Part shown: positions 1 through 13,706 of the stretch, in pieces
Layout: each line of letters opens with the position of its first letter
How positions within the stretch are numbered: position 1 is the stretch's first letter
Assembly (NCBI GenBank): GCA_032718475.1
Contig: JAUCBJ010002826.1
Location: forward strand, 1 to 64,000
Direction: 5' to 3'
Length of the DNA stretch: 64,000 bases
DNA from: Nemertoderma westbladi
Taxonomy: Eukaryota; Xenacoelomorpha; Nemertodermatida; Nemertodermatidae
Notes under the pieces: model-generated
Seen by the model: the letters and a program-made list of their open reading frames with translations, nothing else
Databases searched by the model: none
What the model was told of the DNA's origin: nothing
Position numbers and translations under genes: made by a program

Positions 1-572
1 CATAATTGAATTGGCAACAACCAAAATTTTTTCGCCAAAGGATACAATTGAATACTTTTGAAACGCTTAGTAATCTGGAAACTCTCTGTAGTTTGCCGCT
101 AACTGTCACTCACTGCAGCTGGAAATGCGATAAGGATTTTGTTTACCTTTATAGTGTGCGGTTAATAGTGTCTAGTATAGGCAGGCCTATAGTTGGTGAT
201 GTTAAGGCATCTTCTGGTGTTTCTCTGTGCCCTCTCGGTGTCAGACTAATGGCACGACATCTCCCTGCACTAAAATTAATTATTCAATGGTCTAGGCTCC
301 TCCATCCATATATCCATCCACTCGCATACACTCCATGAACCTCCATGTGGTCTTGATGTAGTTCTCTCTCTACCAATACAGCCCATGTCCGCAATGTTAC
401 GCCCTGGGGGCTCTCTCATCTACCTGATATCAGACATTCAGGCGCACCGCACACTGCTGTGTGATCTAGAAGATAACTCGCCATCATAACCTGCCAATCA
501 GATGTCTTGAACAAATGTGTTCACATGTGATCACATTGGATGAAATCTGCTTTTTCTGGTGGCCTGTACTGT
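1..572. repeat. Satellite-flanking block, first copy of a segmental duplication
   Basis: This block precedes the first 52-bp array. It recurs at 7128-7699 with an offset of 7127 and no difference that I noticed. Its last ~80 bases, around the TTTCTGGTGGCC core at 553-564, appear inverted just beyond the middle array at about 7020-7090, so the array unit looks bounded by inverted repeats. A 110-codon open frame at 6-338 exists in both copies. It has no recognisable domain, and its conservation follows simply from the duplication, so I do not call it a gene. The block starts at the window edge, so the duplication may extend further left. Confidence 0.8.
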
Positions 573-3500
573 ATGTACTGTAGGTTTAAATGAACCCCTT
601 TATCAACGGGATTCAATACAACCTATGTACTGTAGGTTTAAATGAACCCCTTTATCAACGGGATTCAATATAACATATGTACTGTAGGTTTAGATGAACC
701 CCTTTATCAACGGGATTCAATACAACCTATGTACTGTAGGTTTAAATGAATCCCTTGATCAACGGGATTCAATACAACCTATGTACTGTAGGTTTAGATG
801 AACCCCTTTATCAACGGGATTCAATATAACATATGTACTGTAGGTTTAAATGACCCCCTTTATCAACGGGATTCTATACAACTTATGTACTGTAGGTTTA
901 GATGAACCCCTTTATCAACGGGATTCAATATAACATATGTACTGTAGGTTTAAATGAATCCCTTGATCAACGGGATTCAATACAACCTATGTACTGTAGG
1001 TTTAGATGAACCCCTTTATCAACGGGATTCAATATAACATATGTACTGTAGGTTTAAATGAACCCCTTTATCAACGGGTTCAATACAACCTATGTACTGT
1101 AGGTTTAGATGAACCCCTTTATCAACGGGATTCAATATAACATATGTACTGTAGGTTTAAATGAACCCCTTTATCAGCGGGATTCAATATAACATATGTA
1201 CTGTAGGTTTAGATGAACCCCTTTATCAACGGGATTCAATACAACCTATGTACTGTAGGTTTAGATGAACCCCTTTATCAACGGGATTCTATACAACTTA
1301 TGTACTGTAGGTTTAGATGAACCCCTTTATCAACGGGATTCTATACAACTTATGTACTGTAGGTTTAGATGAACCCCTTTATCAACGGGATTCAATATAA
1401 CATATGTACTGTAGGTTTAAATGACCCCCTTTATCAACGGGATTCTATACAACTTATGTACTGTAGGTTTAGATGAACCCCTTTATCAACGGGATTCAAT
1501 ATAACATATGTACTGTAGGTTTAAATGAATCCCTTGATCAACGGGATTCAATACAACCTATGTACTGTAGGTTTAGATGAACCCCTTTATCAACGGGATT
1601 CAATATAACATATGTACTGTAGGTTTAAATGAACCCCTTTATCAACGGGATTCAATACAACCTATGTACTGTAGGTTTAGATGAACCCCTTTATCAACGG
1701 GATTCAATATAACATATGTACTGTAGGTTTAAATGAACCCCTTTATCAGCGGGATTCAATATAACATATGTACTGTAGGTTTAGATGAACCCCTTTATCA
1801 ACGGGATTCAATACAACCTATGTACTGTAGGTTTAGATGAACCCCTTTATCAACGGGATTCAATACAACCTATGTACTGTAGGTTTAGATGAACCCCTTT
1901 ATCAACGGGATTCAATATAACATATGTACTGGAGGTTTAAATGGCCCCCTTTATCAACGGGATTCTATACAACTTATGTACTGTAGGTTTAGATGAACCC
2001 CTTTATCAACGGGATTCAATATAACCTATGTACTGTAGGTTTAGATGAACCCCTTTATCAACGGGATTCAATATAACATATGTACTGTAGGTTTAGATGA
2101 ACCCCTTTATCAACGGGATTCAATACAACCTATGTACTGTAGGTTTAAATGAACCCCTTTATCAACGAGATTCAATATAACCTATGTACTGTAGGTTTAG
2201 ATGAACCCCTTTATCAACGGGATTCAATATAACATATGTACTGTAGGTTTAAATGAACCCCTTTATCAACGGGATTCAATATAACATATGTACTGTAGGT
2301 TTAGATGAACCCCTTTATCAACGGGATTCAATACAACCTATGTACTGTAGGTTTAGATGAACCCCTTTATCAACGGGATTCAATACAACCTATGTACTGT
2401 AGGTTTAAATGAACCCCTTTATCAACGGGATTCAATACAACCTATGTACTGTAGGTTTAAATGAACCCCTTTATCAACGGGATTCAATACAACCTATGTA
2501 CTGTAGGTTTAAATGAACCCCTTTATCAACGGGATTCAATACAACCTATGTACTGTAGGTTTAAATGAACCCCTTTATCAACGGGATTCAATACAACCTA
2601 TATACTGTAGGTTTAAATGAACCCCTTTATCAACGAGATTCAATATAACATATGTACTGTAGGTTTAAATGAACCCCTTTATCAACGGGATTCAATATAA
2701 CATATGTACTGTAGGTTTAGATGAACCCCTTTATCAACGGGATTCAATACAACCTATGTACTGTAGGTTTAGATGAACCCCTTTATCAACGGGATTCAAT
2801 ACAACCTATGTACTGTAGGTTTAGATGAACCCCTTTATCAACGGGATTCAATATAACATATGTACTGTAGGTTTAAATGAACCCCTTTATCAACGGGATT
2901 CAATATAACATATGTACTGTAGGTTTAGATGAACCCCTTTATCAACGGGATTCAATACAACCTATGTACTGTAGGTTTAGATGAACCCCTTTATCAACGG
3001 GATTCAATATAACATATGTACTGTAGGTTTAGATGAACCCCTTTATCAACGGGATTCAATACAACCTATGTACTGTAGGTTTAGATGAACCCCTTTATCA
3101 ACGGGATTCAATATAACATATGAACTGTAGGTTTAAATGAACCCCTTTATCAACGGGATTCAATATAACATATGTACTGTAGGTTTAGATGAACCCCTTT
3201 ATCAACGGGATTCAATACAACCTATGTACTGTAGGTTTAAATGAACCCCTTTATCAACGGGATTCAATACAACCTATGTACTGTAGGTTTAAATGAACCC
3301 CTTTATCAACGGGATTCAATACAACCTATGTACTGTAGGTTTAAATGAACCCCTTTATCAACGGGATTCAATACAACCTATGTACTGTAGGTTTAAATGA
3401 ACCCCTTTATCAACGGGATTCAATACAACCTATGTACTGTAGGTTTAAATGAACCCCTTTATCAACGGGATTCAATACAACCTATGTACTGTAGGTTTAA

Positions 3501-4615
3501 ATGAACCCCTTTATCAACGGGATTCAATACAACCTATGTACTGTAGGTTTAAATGAACCCCTTTATCAACGAGATTCAATATAACCTATGTACTGTAGGT
3601 TTAAATGAACCCCTTTATCAACGGGATTCAATACAACCTATGTACTGTAGGTTTAAATGAACCCCTTTATCAACGGGATTCAATACAACCTCTATGTACT
3701 GTAGGTTTAAATGAACCCCTTTATCAACGGGATTCAATACAACCTATGTACTGTAGGTTTAAATGAACCCCTTTATCAACGGGATTCAATACAACCTATG
3801 TACTGTAGGTTTAAATGAACCCCTTTATCAACGGGATTCAATACAACCTATGTACTGTAGGTTTAAATGAACCCCTTTATCAACGGGATTCAATACAACC
3901 TATGTACTGTAGGTTTAAATGAACCCCTTTATCAACGGGATTCAATACAACCTATGTACTGTAGGTTTAAATGAACCCCTTTATCAACGAGATTCAATAT
4001 AACCTCTATGTACTGTAGGTTTAAATGAACCCCTTTATCAACGGGATTCAATATAACATATGTACTGTAGGTTTAAATGAACCCCTTTATCAACGGGATT
4101 CAATACAACCTATGTACTGTAGGTTTAAATGAACCCCTTTATCAACGGGATTCAATATAACATATGTACTGTAGGTTTAAATGAACCCCTTTATCAACGG
4201 GATTCAATACAACCTATGTACTGTAGGTTTAAATGAACCCCTTTATCAACGAGATTCAATATAACCTATGTACTGTAGGTTTAAATGAACCCCTTTATCA
4301 ACGGGATTCAATACAACCTATGTACTGTAGGTTTAAATGAACCCCTTTATCAACGGGATTCAATACAACCTATGTACTGTAGGTTTAAATGAACCCCTTT
4401 ATCAACGGGATTCAATACAACCTCTATGTACTGTAGGTTTAAATGAACCCCTTTATCAACGGGATTCAATACAACCTATGTACTGTAGGTTTAAATGAAC
4501 CCCTTTATCAACGAGATTCAATATAACCTATGTACTGTAGGTTTAAATGAACCCCTTTATCAACGAGATTCAATATAACCTATGTACTGTAGGTTTAAAT
4601 GAACCCCTTTATCAA
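573..4615. repeat. 52-bp satellite array A (about 78 units)
   Basis: The unit is 52 bp, with landmarks ATGTACTGTAGG, then AAATGAACCCCTTTATCAAC, then GGGATTCAAT. Units differ at a few recurrent positions: TTTAAATG or TTTAGATG, ATAACAT or ACAACCT, and CAACGGG or CAACGAG. Variants alternate in blocks, which suggests higher-order amplification. The distal third is more uniform (mostly AAATG) than the proximal part. The array ends abruptly mid-unit at ATCAA in front of unique DNA. No coding capacity is expected. Confidence 0.97.
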
Positions 4616-5536
4616 GATGGGATTTGCGTCCAGTCCCACCCCCCTCCTATCTCTTGATTTCACTAAAAAATAGAATACATTGCATTTTACTGTTATAATT
4701 GCTGTATTGAATAAAATAATTAATTTATTGTTTATTAAACCGTGCTAAGCACGTTGAACTGGAGCTCTAACAATTCCCCACTAGCGGCAGACAGGAACTG
4801 TAAAAGTCTCTGTAGAATTTCTATTTAAGCAATGCTCTTAGGTAACTACTACTAAATTTCAGATGAATCTGATCGTTGGTTCTATAATTACAGCTATTTT
4901 TACGTTTCTGTTAATTCGCCCCGCCCCTAGCGGCAGACCGGGGAACTGTAGAAGTCTGTCTGTGTGTAGAATTTCTAAATTTTTTATAGACTACATGTGT
5001 ACCAAGTTTGGTTCCATTTCATCCATGATTGACCGACTTATTAGCGTTCAAACATTCCTGCCACAAACACAGCCAGAGGCAGCCACAAACGAATAAAAGC
5101 TGCAGGAACTCGAGCGATAATTAATTTATTAATTATGAAATACTGTTTCAATTAAATTCTCTACGAAAATCTAGTCATCTTCTTTTAAATATGGACCCTG
5201 CATTCATGGAAAATATAATATTTGATAATTCATCAGTCAGCCTACGCTAATTTCACAGCAAAGTCCTTGTCATGGCCTGTGTGTAGTAGGCCATGGTACC
5301 ACCCTACTACCGGTACTGGCTGACCGCGTGACCGGTGGCAACTAGCACTTCAGCACTTGCACAGCAACAGCACTACCGGCGATACACAGGTTGAAATTTA
5401 TGTAGAGTTTGCTCAACAGTACAGATATAAAATAGTTATCTAAATTATATATATTACTATTGACAAGTATTGAAATATATACCGTTATTCGTGTTATCAG
5501 TATTTGCAACATCTGACATTGAAGAGGTGAGAGAAG
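4616..5536. other. Unique AT-rich DNA between array A and the zinc-ribbon gene
   Basis: There is no convincing gene here. An imperfect direct duplication of about 50 bases, containing CTAGCGGCAGAC and TGTAGAATTTCTA, is centred near 4780-4830 and 4925-4975. A 77-codon open frame at 4863-5096 overlaps the second copy and resembles nothing I know. The last ~100 bases would hold any promoter or 5' UTR of the gene starting at 5537. No strong TATA signal can be assigned. Confidence 0.5.
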
Positions 5537-6063
5537 ATGAATACCGGCACTCAACAAAACCAACGCTTATCACAGGTCGGTATGGTTACCTCGAAACCGG
5601 CGCGACTGTCCACTCGAATACAACTTCAAAACACAAACGCCAACAATAAACTGAAAGCGAATCGAACGTCTTCAGAAGAATCTGTCATTGGGACGAAGAA
5701 AAGGAAGCCGAAACCACGGGAATGGACCACAGCTAAGATTGAATGCTCCCATTGTCAGAGTTCCTGGACCGAAATTGAAACACCAATTGCCGATGGGCTT
5801 GATCTCTCAAACCAAAACTTCCTCTGCGGGGTTTGCGCGGCAGTAAAGATTGAAAGTCTGGAAGCTGGCATCCCTAGGTATTATTATTATAAAGAGCGTC
5901 AGCCTGCGTTTAATAAATATATTTTAATACAAAACAGGTGGAACGCAAAGAGGCTTATAATGAAGACGAGTACTGCATTGATTATATTCCTATAAACCAC
6001 CTGGCTTTGCATATTGAACGTGCGTTTGGAAATAAGTTCGTGCTACCCTTCCGTGGATGGTAG
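5537..6063 (+). CDS. Uncharacterised small zinc-ribbon protein, probably two exons
   Basis: The ATG at 5537 opens 152 codons. The protein has a basic, Thr/Asn/Lys-rich N-terminus with a KKRKPKPRE stretch that could be a nuclear signal, followed by a paired Cys motif, ECSHC then CGVC about 30 residues later, typical of a zinc ribbon or PHD-like finger. Read straight through, the frame ends at 5995. A better model splices a GTAAAG donor at 5843 (after CGVCAA) to an AG acceptor at 5936-5937. This joins in phase 0 to 5938-6063, whose frame (start VERKEAYNEDEY, end FRGW) is open to TAG. A second possible donor at 5878 gives the other phase. The gene lies between two arrays of the 52-bp satellite and may belong to a mobile element. 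A decayed inverted relative of its 3' part lies at 62468-62830. Function unknown. The exon model is inference. Confidence 0.5.
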
Positions 6064-6400
6064 ATGTCGCGGTTATGTATTGGTGGGTGGGGGGAGGGGG
6101 GGGGGTGCATATTAAAAGGGGTGAACACGTACTGTACTGTCCCCCTTTCTTTGATTAATTGGTGGTGTGGGTTAATCTCTCATAACCTGATTTTGTGATA
6201 CAGTCGCACAATTTTAATTTGTATCTCATAACTGGGCCTCGTGCTGCGCGAAGGCCCCACGAACGTGTACAGACTAGGCCTACATACAGGAATATTTTAA
6301 AATGGAAACATGGCACAATGAGGAACGTGCTATGTCTAATGTCACCTACTAGATTGTAATGAATCCCATAAAAAATGACTCCTAAATCATTTGAACCTAA
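6064..6400. other. 3' flank of the zinc-ribbon gene with a dispersed repeat
   Basis: This stretch contains a G-rich run near 6091-6113. Up to about 6268 it continues the segment that is repeated, inverted and diverged, at 62468-62830; the shared stretch includes CGTGCTGCGCGAAGGCC. No gene is seen. Confidence 0.6.
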
Positions 6401-7017
6401 GTAGGTTTAAATGAACCCCTTTATCAACGGGATTCAATACAACCTATGTACTGTAGGTTTAAATGAATCCCTTTATCAACGGGAATCAATATAACATATG
6501 TACTGTAGGTTTAAATGAACCCCTTTATCAACGGGATTCAATACAACCTATGTACTGTAGGTTTAGATGAACCCCTTTATCAACGGGATTCAATATAACC
6601 TATGTACTGTAGGTTTAAATGAACCCCTTTATCAACGGGATTCAATACAACCTATGTACTGTAGGTTTAAATGAATCCCTTTATCAACGGGAATCAATAT
6701 AACATATGTACTGTAGGTTTAAATGAACCCCTTTATCAACGGGATTCAATACAACCTATGTACTGTAGGTTTAAATGAACCCCTTTATCAACGGGATTCA
6801 ATATAACATATGTACTGTAGGTTTAGATGAACCCCTTTATCAACGGGATTCAATATAACCTATGTACTGTAGGTTTAAATGAACCCCTTTATCAACGGGA
6901 TTCAATACAACCTATGTACTGTAGGTTTAAATGAACCCCTTTATCAACGGGATTCAATATAACATATGTACTGTAGGTTTAAATGAACCCCTTTATCAAA
7001 GGGATTCAATACAACCT
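6401..7017. repeat. 52-bp satellite array B (about 12 units)
   Basis: Same unit and orientation as array A, with the same variants. It begins abruptly within a unit after unique DNA. At its right end the sequence turns into an inverted copy of the block that lies left of array A (GGCCACCAGAAAACGCAGAT at 7027-7046). Confidence 0.96.
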
Positions 7018-7127
7018 ACAGTACAGGCCACCAGAAAACGCAGATTTGTACAATTGTGAACACATTTTTTCAAATGTGTACCAGTGTAATGTAATGTTGT
7101 TGAACGGGACAATTGAACATAATTGAA
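7018..7127. repeat. Inverted terminal-like sequence closing array B
   Basis: Bases around 7020-7090 are the inverted counterpart of about 500-572, sharing ACAGGCCACCAGAAAA and a GTGAACACATTT stretch. With the left copy they could be the terminal inverted repeats of a composite unit (~500-7090) holding array, gene and array. AATTGAACATAATTGAA follows, leading directly into the second copy of the duplicated block. Confidence 0.6.
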
Positions 7128-7699
7128 CATAATTGAATTGGCAACAACCAAAATTTTTTCGCCAAAGGATACAATTGAATACTTTTGAAACGCTTAGTAA
7201 TCTGGAAACTCTCTGTAGTTTGCCGCTAACTGTCACTCACTGCAGCTGGAAATGCGATAAGGATTTTGTTTACCTTTATAGTGTGCGGTTAATAGTGTCT
7301 AGTATAGGCAGGCCTATAGTTGGTGATGTTAAGGCATCTTCTGGTGTTTCTCTGTGCCCTCTCGGTGTCAGACTAATGGCACGACATCTCCCTGCACTAA
7401 AATTAATTATTCAATGGTCTAGGCTCCTCCATCCATATATCCATCCACTCGCATACACTCCATGAACCTCCATGTGGTCTTGATGTAGTTCTCTCTCTAC
7501 CAATACAGCCCATGTCCGCAATGTTACGCCCTGGGGGCTCTCTCATCTACCTGATATCAGACATTCAGGCGCACCGCACACTGCTGTGTGATCTAGAAGA
7601 TAACTCGCCATCATAACCTGCCAATCAGATGTCTTGAACAAATGTGTTCACATGTGATCACATTGGATGAAATCTGCTTTTTCTGGTGGCCTGTACTGT
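7128..7699. repeat. Satellite-flanking block, second copy
   Basis: Equivalent to 1-572 at an offset of 7127, and it again leads into a 52-bp array. The duplication 1-4615 / 7128-11743 includes this block and the first ~4 kb of array with the same order of unit variants. Confidence 0.9.
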
Positions 7700-10600
7700 A
7701 TGTACTGTAGGTTTAAATGAACCCCTTTATCAACGGGATTCAATACAACCTATGTACTGTAGGTTTAAATGAACCCCTTTATCAACGGGATTCAATATAA
7801 CATATGTACTGTAGGTTTAGATGAACCCCTTTATCAACGGGATTCAATACAACCTATGTACTGTAGGTTTAAATGAATCCCTTGATCAACGGGATTCAAT
7901 ACAACCTATGTACTGTAGGTTTAGATGAACCCCTTTATCAACGGGATTCAATATAACATATGTACTGTAGGTTTAAATGACCCCCTTTATCAACGGGATT
8001 CTATACAACTTATGTACTGTAGGTTTAGATGAACCCCTTTATCAACGGGATTCAATATAACATATGTACTGTAGGTTTAAATGAATCCCTTGATCAACGG
8101 GATTCAATACAACCTATGTACTGTAGGTTTAGATGAACCCCTTTATCAACGGGATTCAATATAACATATGTACTGTAGGTTTAAATGAACCCCTTTATCA
8201 ACGGGATTCAATACAACCTATGTACTGTAGGTTTAGATGAACCCCTTTATCAACGGGATTCAATATAACATATGTACTGTAGGTTTAAATGAACCCCTTT
8301 ATCAGCGGGATTCAATATAACATATGTACTGTAGGTTTAGATGAACCCCTTTATCAACGGGATTCAATACAACCTATGTACTGTAGGTTTAGATGAACCC
8401 CTTTATCAACGGGATTCTATACAACTTATGTACTGTAGGTTTAGATGAACCCCTTTATCAACGGGATTCTATACAACTTATGTACTGTAGGTTTAGATGA
8501 ACCCCTTTATCAACGGGATTCAATATAACATATGTACTGTAGGTTTAAATGACCCCCTTTATCAACGGGATTCTATACAACTTATGTACTGTAGGTTTAG
8601 ATGAACCCCTTTATCAACGGGATTCAATATAACATATGTACTGTAGGTTTAAATGAATCCCTTGATCAACGGGATTCAATACAACCTATGTACTGTAGGT
8701 TTAGATGAACCCCTTTATCAACGGGATTCAATATAACATATGTACTGTAGGTTTAAATGAACCCCTTTATCAACGGGATTCAATACAACCTATGTACTGT
8801 AGGTTTAGATGAACCCCTTTATCAACGGGATTCAATATAACATATGTACTGTAGGTTTAAATGAACCCCTTTATCAGCGGGATTCAATATAACATATGTA
8901 CTGTAGGTTTAGATGAACCCCTTTATCAACGGGATTCAATACAACCTATGTACTGTAGGTTTAGATGAACCCCTTTATCAACGGGATTCAATACAACCTA
9001 TGTACTGTAGGTTTAGATGAACCCCTTTATCAACGGGATTCAATATAACATATGTACTGGAGGTTTAAATGGCCCCCTTTATCAACGGGATTCTATACAA
9101 CTTATGTACTGTAGGTTTAGATGAACCCCTTTATCAACGGGATTCAATATAACCTATGTACTGTAGGTTTAGATGAACCCCTTTATCAACGGGATTCAAT
9201 ATAACATATGTACTGTAGGTTTAGATGAACCCCTTTATCAACGGGATTCAATACAACCTATGTACTGTAGGTTTAAATGAACCCCTTTATCAACGAGATT
9301 CAATATAACCTATGTACTGTAGGTTTAGATGAACCCCTTTATCAACGGGATTCAATATAACATATGTACTGTAGGTTTAAATGAACCCCTTTATCAACGG
9401 GATTCAATATAACATATGTACTGTAGGTTTAGATGAACCCCTTTATCAACGGGATTCAATACAACCTATGTACTGTAGGTTTAGATGAACCCCTTTATCA
9501 ACGGGATTCAATACAACCTATGTACTGTAGGTTTAAATGAACCCCTTTATCAACGGGATTCAATACAACCTATGTACTGTAGGTTTAAATGAACCCCTTT
9601 ATCAACGGGATTCAATACAACCTATGTACTGTAGGTTTAAATGAACCCCTTTATCAACGGGATTCAATACAACCTATGTACTGTAGGTTTAAATGAACCC
9701 CTTTATCAACGGGATTCAATACAACCTATATACTGTAGGTTTAAATGAACCCCTTTATCAACGAGATTCAATATAACATATGTACTGTAGGTTTAAATGA
9801 ACCCCTTTATCAACGGGATTCAATATAACATATGTACTGTAGGTTTAGATGAACCCCTTTATCAACGGGATTCAATACAACCTATGTACTGTAGGTTTAG
9901 ATGAACCCCTTTATCAACGGGATTCAATACAACCTATGTACTGTAGGTTTAGATGAACCCCTTTATCAACGGGATTCAATATAACATATGTACTGTAGGT
10001 TTAAATGAACCCCTTTATCAACGGGATTCAATATAACATATGTACTGTAGGTTTAGATGAACCCCTTTATCAACGGGATTCAATACAACCTATGTACTGT
10101 AGGTTTAGATGAACCCCTTTATCAACGGGATTCAATATAACATATGTACTGTAGGTTTAGATGAACCCCTTTATCAACGGGATTCAATACAACCTATGTA
10201 CTGTAGGTTTAGATGAACCCCTTTATCAACGGGATTCAATATAACATATGAACTGTAGGTTTAAATGAACCCCTTTATCAACGGGATTCAATATAACATA
10301 TGTACTGTAGGTTTAGATGAACCCCTTTATCAACGGGATTCAATACAACCTATGTACTGTAGGTTTAAATGAACCCCTTTATCAACGGGATTCAATACAA
10401 CCTATGTACTGTAGGTTTAAATGAACCCCTTTATCAACGGGATTCAATACAACCTATGTACTGTAGGTTTAAATGAACCCCTTTATCAACGGGATTCAAT
10501 ACAACCTATGTACTGTAGGTTTAAATGAACCCCTTTATCAACGGGATTCAATACAACCTATGTACTGTAGGTTTAAATGAACCCCTTTATCAACGGGATT

Positions 10601-13600
10601 CAATACAACCTATGTACTGTAGGTTTAAATGAACCCCTTTATCAACGGGATTCAATACAACCTATGTACTGTAGGTTTAAATGAACCCCTTTATCAACGA
10701 GATTCAATATAACCTATGTACTGTAGGTTTAAATGAACCCCTTTATCAACGGGATTCAATACAACCTATGTACTGTAGGTTTAAATGAACCCCTTTATCA
10801 ACGGGATTCAATACAACCTCTAAGTACTGTAGGTTTAAATGAACCCCTTTATCAACGGGATTCAATACAACCTATGTACTGTAGGTTTAAATGAACCCCT
10901 TTATCAACGGGATTCAATACAACCTATGTACTGTAGGTTTAAATGAACCCCTTTATCAACGGGATTCAATACAACCTATGTACTGTAGGTTTAAATGAAC
11001 CCCTTTATCAACGGGATTCAATACAACCTATGTACTGTAGGTTTAAATGAACCCCTTTATCAACGGGATTCAATACAACCTATGTACTGTAGGTTTAAAT
11101 GAACCCCTTTATCAACGAGATTCAATATAACCTCTATGTACTGTAGGTTTAAATGAACCCCTTTATCAACGGGATTCAATATAACATATGTACTGTAGGT
11201 TTAAATGAACCCCTTTATCAACGGGATTCAATACAACCTATGTACTGTAGGTTTAAATGAACCCCTTTATCAACGGGATTCAATATAACATATGTACTGT
11301 AGGTTTAAATGAACCCCTTTATCAACGGGATTCAATACAACCTATGTACTGTAGGTTTAAATGAACCCCTTTATCAACGAGATTCAATATAACCTATGTA
11401 CTGTAGGTTTAAATGAACCCCTTTATCAACGGGATTCAATACAACCTATGTACTGTAGGTTTAAATGAACCCCTTTATCAACGGGATTCAATACAACCTA
11501 TGTACTGTAGGTTTAAATGAACCCCTTTATCAACGGGATTCAATACAACCTCTATGTACTGTAGGTTTAAATGAACCCCTTTATCAACGGGATTCAATAC
11601 AACCTATGTACTGTAGGTTTAAATGAACCCCTTTATCAACGAGATTCAATATAACCTATGTACTGTAGGTTTAAATGAACCCCTTTATCAACGAGATTCA
11701 ATATAACCTATGTACTGTAGGTTTAAATGAACCCCTTTATCAACGGGATTCAATATAACCTATGTACTGTAGGTTTAAATGAACCCCTTTATCAACGGGA
11801 TTCAATACAACCTATGTACTGTAGGTTTAAATGAACCCCTTTATCAACGAGATTCAATATAACCTATGTACTGTAGGTTTAAATGAACCCCTTTATCAAC
11901 GAGATTCAATATAACCTATGTACTGTAGGTTTAAATGAACCCCTTTATCAACGGGATTCAATATAACCTATGTACTGTAGGTTTAAATGAACCCCTTTAT
12001 CAACGGGATTCAATACAACCTCTATGTACTGTAGGTTTAAATGAACCCCTTTATCAACGAGATTCAATATAACCTATGTACTGTAGGTTTAAATGAACCC
12101 CTTTATCAACGGGATTCAATACAACCTATGTACTGTAGGTTTAAATGAACCCCTTTATCAACGGGATTCAATACAACCTATGTACTGTAGGTTTAAATGA
12201 ACCCCTTTATCAACGGGATTCAATACAACCTATGTACTGTAGGTTTAAATGAACCCCTTTATCAACGGGATTCAATACAACCTCTATGTACTGTAGGTTT
12301 AAATGAACCCCTTTATCAACGGGATTCAATACAACCTATGTACTGTAGGTTTAAATGAACCCCTTTATCAACGAGATTCAATATAACCTATGTACTGTAG
12401 GTTTAAATGAACCCCTTTATCAACGGGTTTCAATACAACCTATGTAATGTTGGTTTAAATGAACCCCTTTATCAACGGGATTCAATATAACCTATGTACT
12501 GTAGGTTTAAATGAATCCCTTGATCAACGGGATTCAATACATCCTATGTACTGTAGGTTTAAATGAACCCCTTTATCAACGGGATTCAATACAACCTATG
12601 TACTGTAGGTTTAAATGAACCCCTTTATCAACGGGATTCAATACAACCTATGTACTGTAGGTTTAAATGAACCCCTTTATCAACGGGATTCAATACAACC
12701 TATGTACTGTAGGTTTAAATGAACCCCTTTATCAACGAGATTCAATATAACCTATGTACTGTAGGTTTAAATGAACCCCTTTATCAACGGGATTCAATAC
12801 AACCTATGTACTGTAGGTTTAAATGAACCCCTTTATCAACGGGATTCAATACAACCTCTATGTACTGTAGGTTTAAATGAACCCCTTTATCAACGGGATT
12901 CAATACAACCTATGTACTGTAGGTTTAAATGAACCCCTTTATCAACGAGATTCAATATAACCTATGTACTGTAGGTTTAAATGAACCCCTTTATCAACGG
13001 GATTCAATACAACCTATGTACTGTAGGTTTAAATGAACCCCTTTATCAACGGGATTCAATACAACCTATGTACTGTAGGTTTAAATGAACCCCTTTATCA
13101 ACGAGATTCAATATAACCTATGTACTGTAGGTTTAGATGAACCCCTTTATCAACGGGATTCAATACAACCTATGTACTGTAGGTTTAAATGAACCCCTTT
13201 ATCAACGGGATTCAATATATCCTATGTACTGTAGGTTTAGATGAACCCCTTTATCAACGGGATTCAATACAACCTATGTACTGTAGGTTTAAATGAACCC
13301 CTTTATCAACGGGATTCAATATATCCTATGTACTGTAGGTTTAGATGAACCCCTTTATCAACGGGATTCAATACAACCTATGTACTGTAGGTTTAAATGA
13401 ATCCCTTTATCAACGGGATTCAATATAACATATGTACTGTAGGTTTAAATGAACCCCTTTATCAACGGGATTCAATACAACCTATGTACTGTAGGTTTAG
13501 ATGAACCCCTTTATCAACGGGATTCAATACAACCTATGTACTGTAGGTTTAAATGAACCCCTTTATCAACGGGATTCAATACAACCTATGTACTGTAGGT

Positions 13601-13706
13601 TTAAATGAATCCCTTTATCAACGGGATTCAATATAACATATGTACTGTAGGTTTAAATGAACCCCTTTATCAACGGGATTCAATATAACCTATGTACTGT
13701 AGGTTT
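7700..13706. repeat. 52-bp satellite array C (about 115 units)
   Basis: The first ~4.04 kb reproduces array A unit by unit, including rare private variants such as TACTGGAGG at 1927/9055 and TGAACTGTAG at 3121/10249. The differences I noticed are a 1-bp deletion in array A near 1079 (GGGTT for GGGATT), which raises the offset to 7128, and a T/A change at 3695/10823. After 11743 the array continues for about 2 kb not present in array A. It ends at 13706, about 490 bp upstream of the VPS11 start codon. Confidence 0.97.

Noticed and set aside
6-338. 110-codon open frame, repeated identically at 7133-7465
   Set aside because: Conservation is explained by the segmental duplication. It has no recognisable domain, and the frame runs into satellite-flanking sequence.
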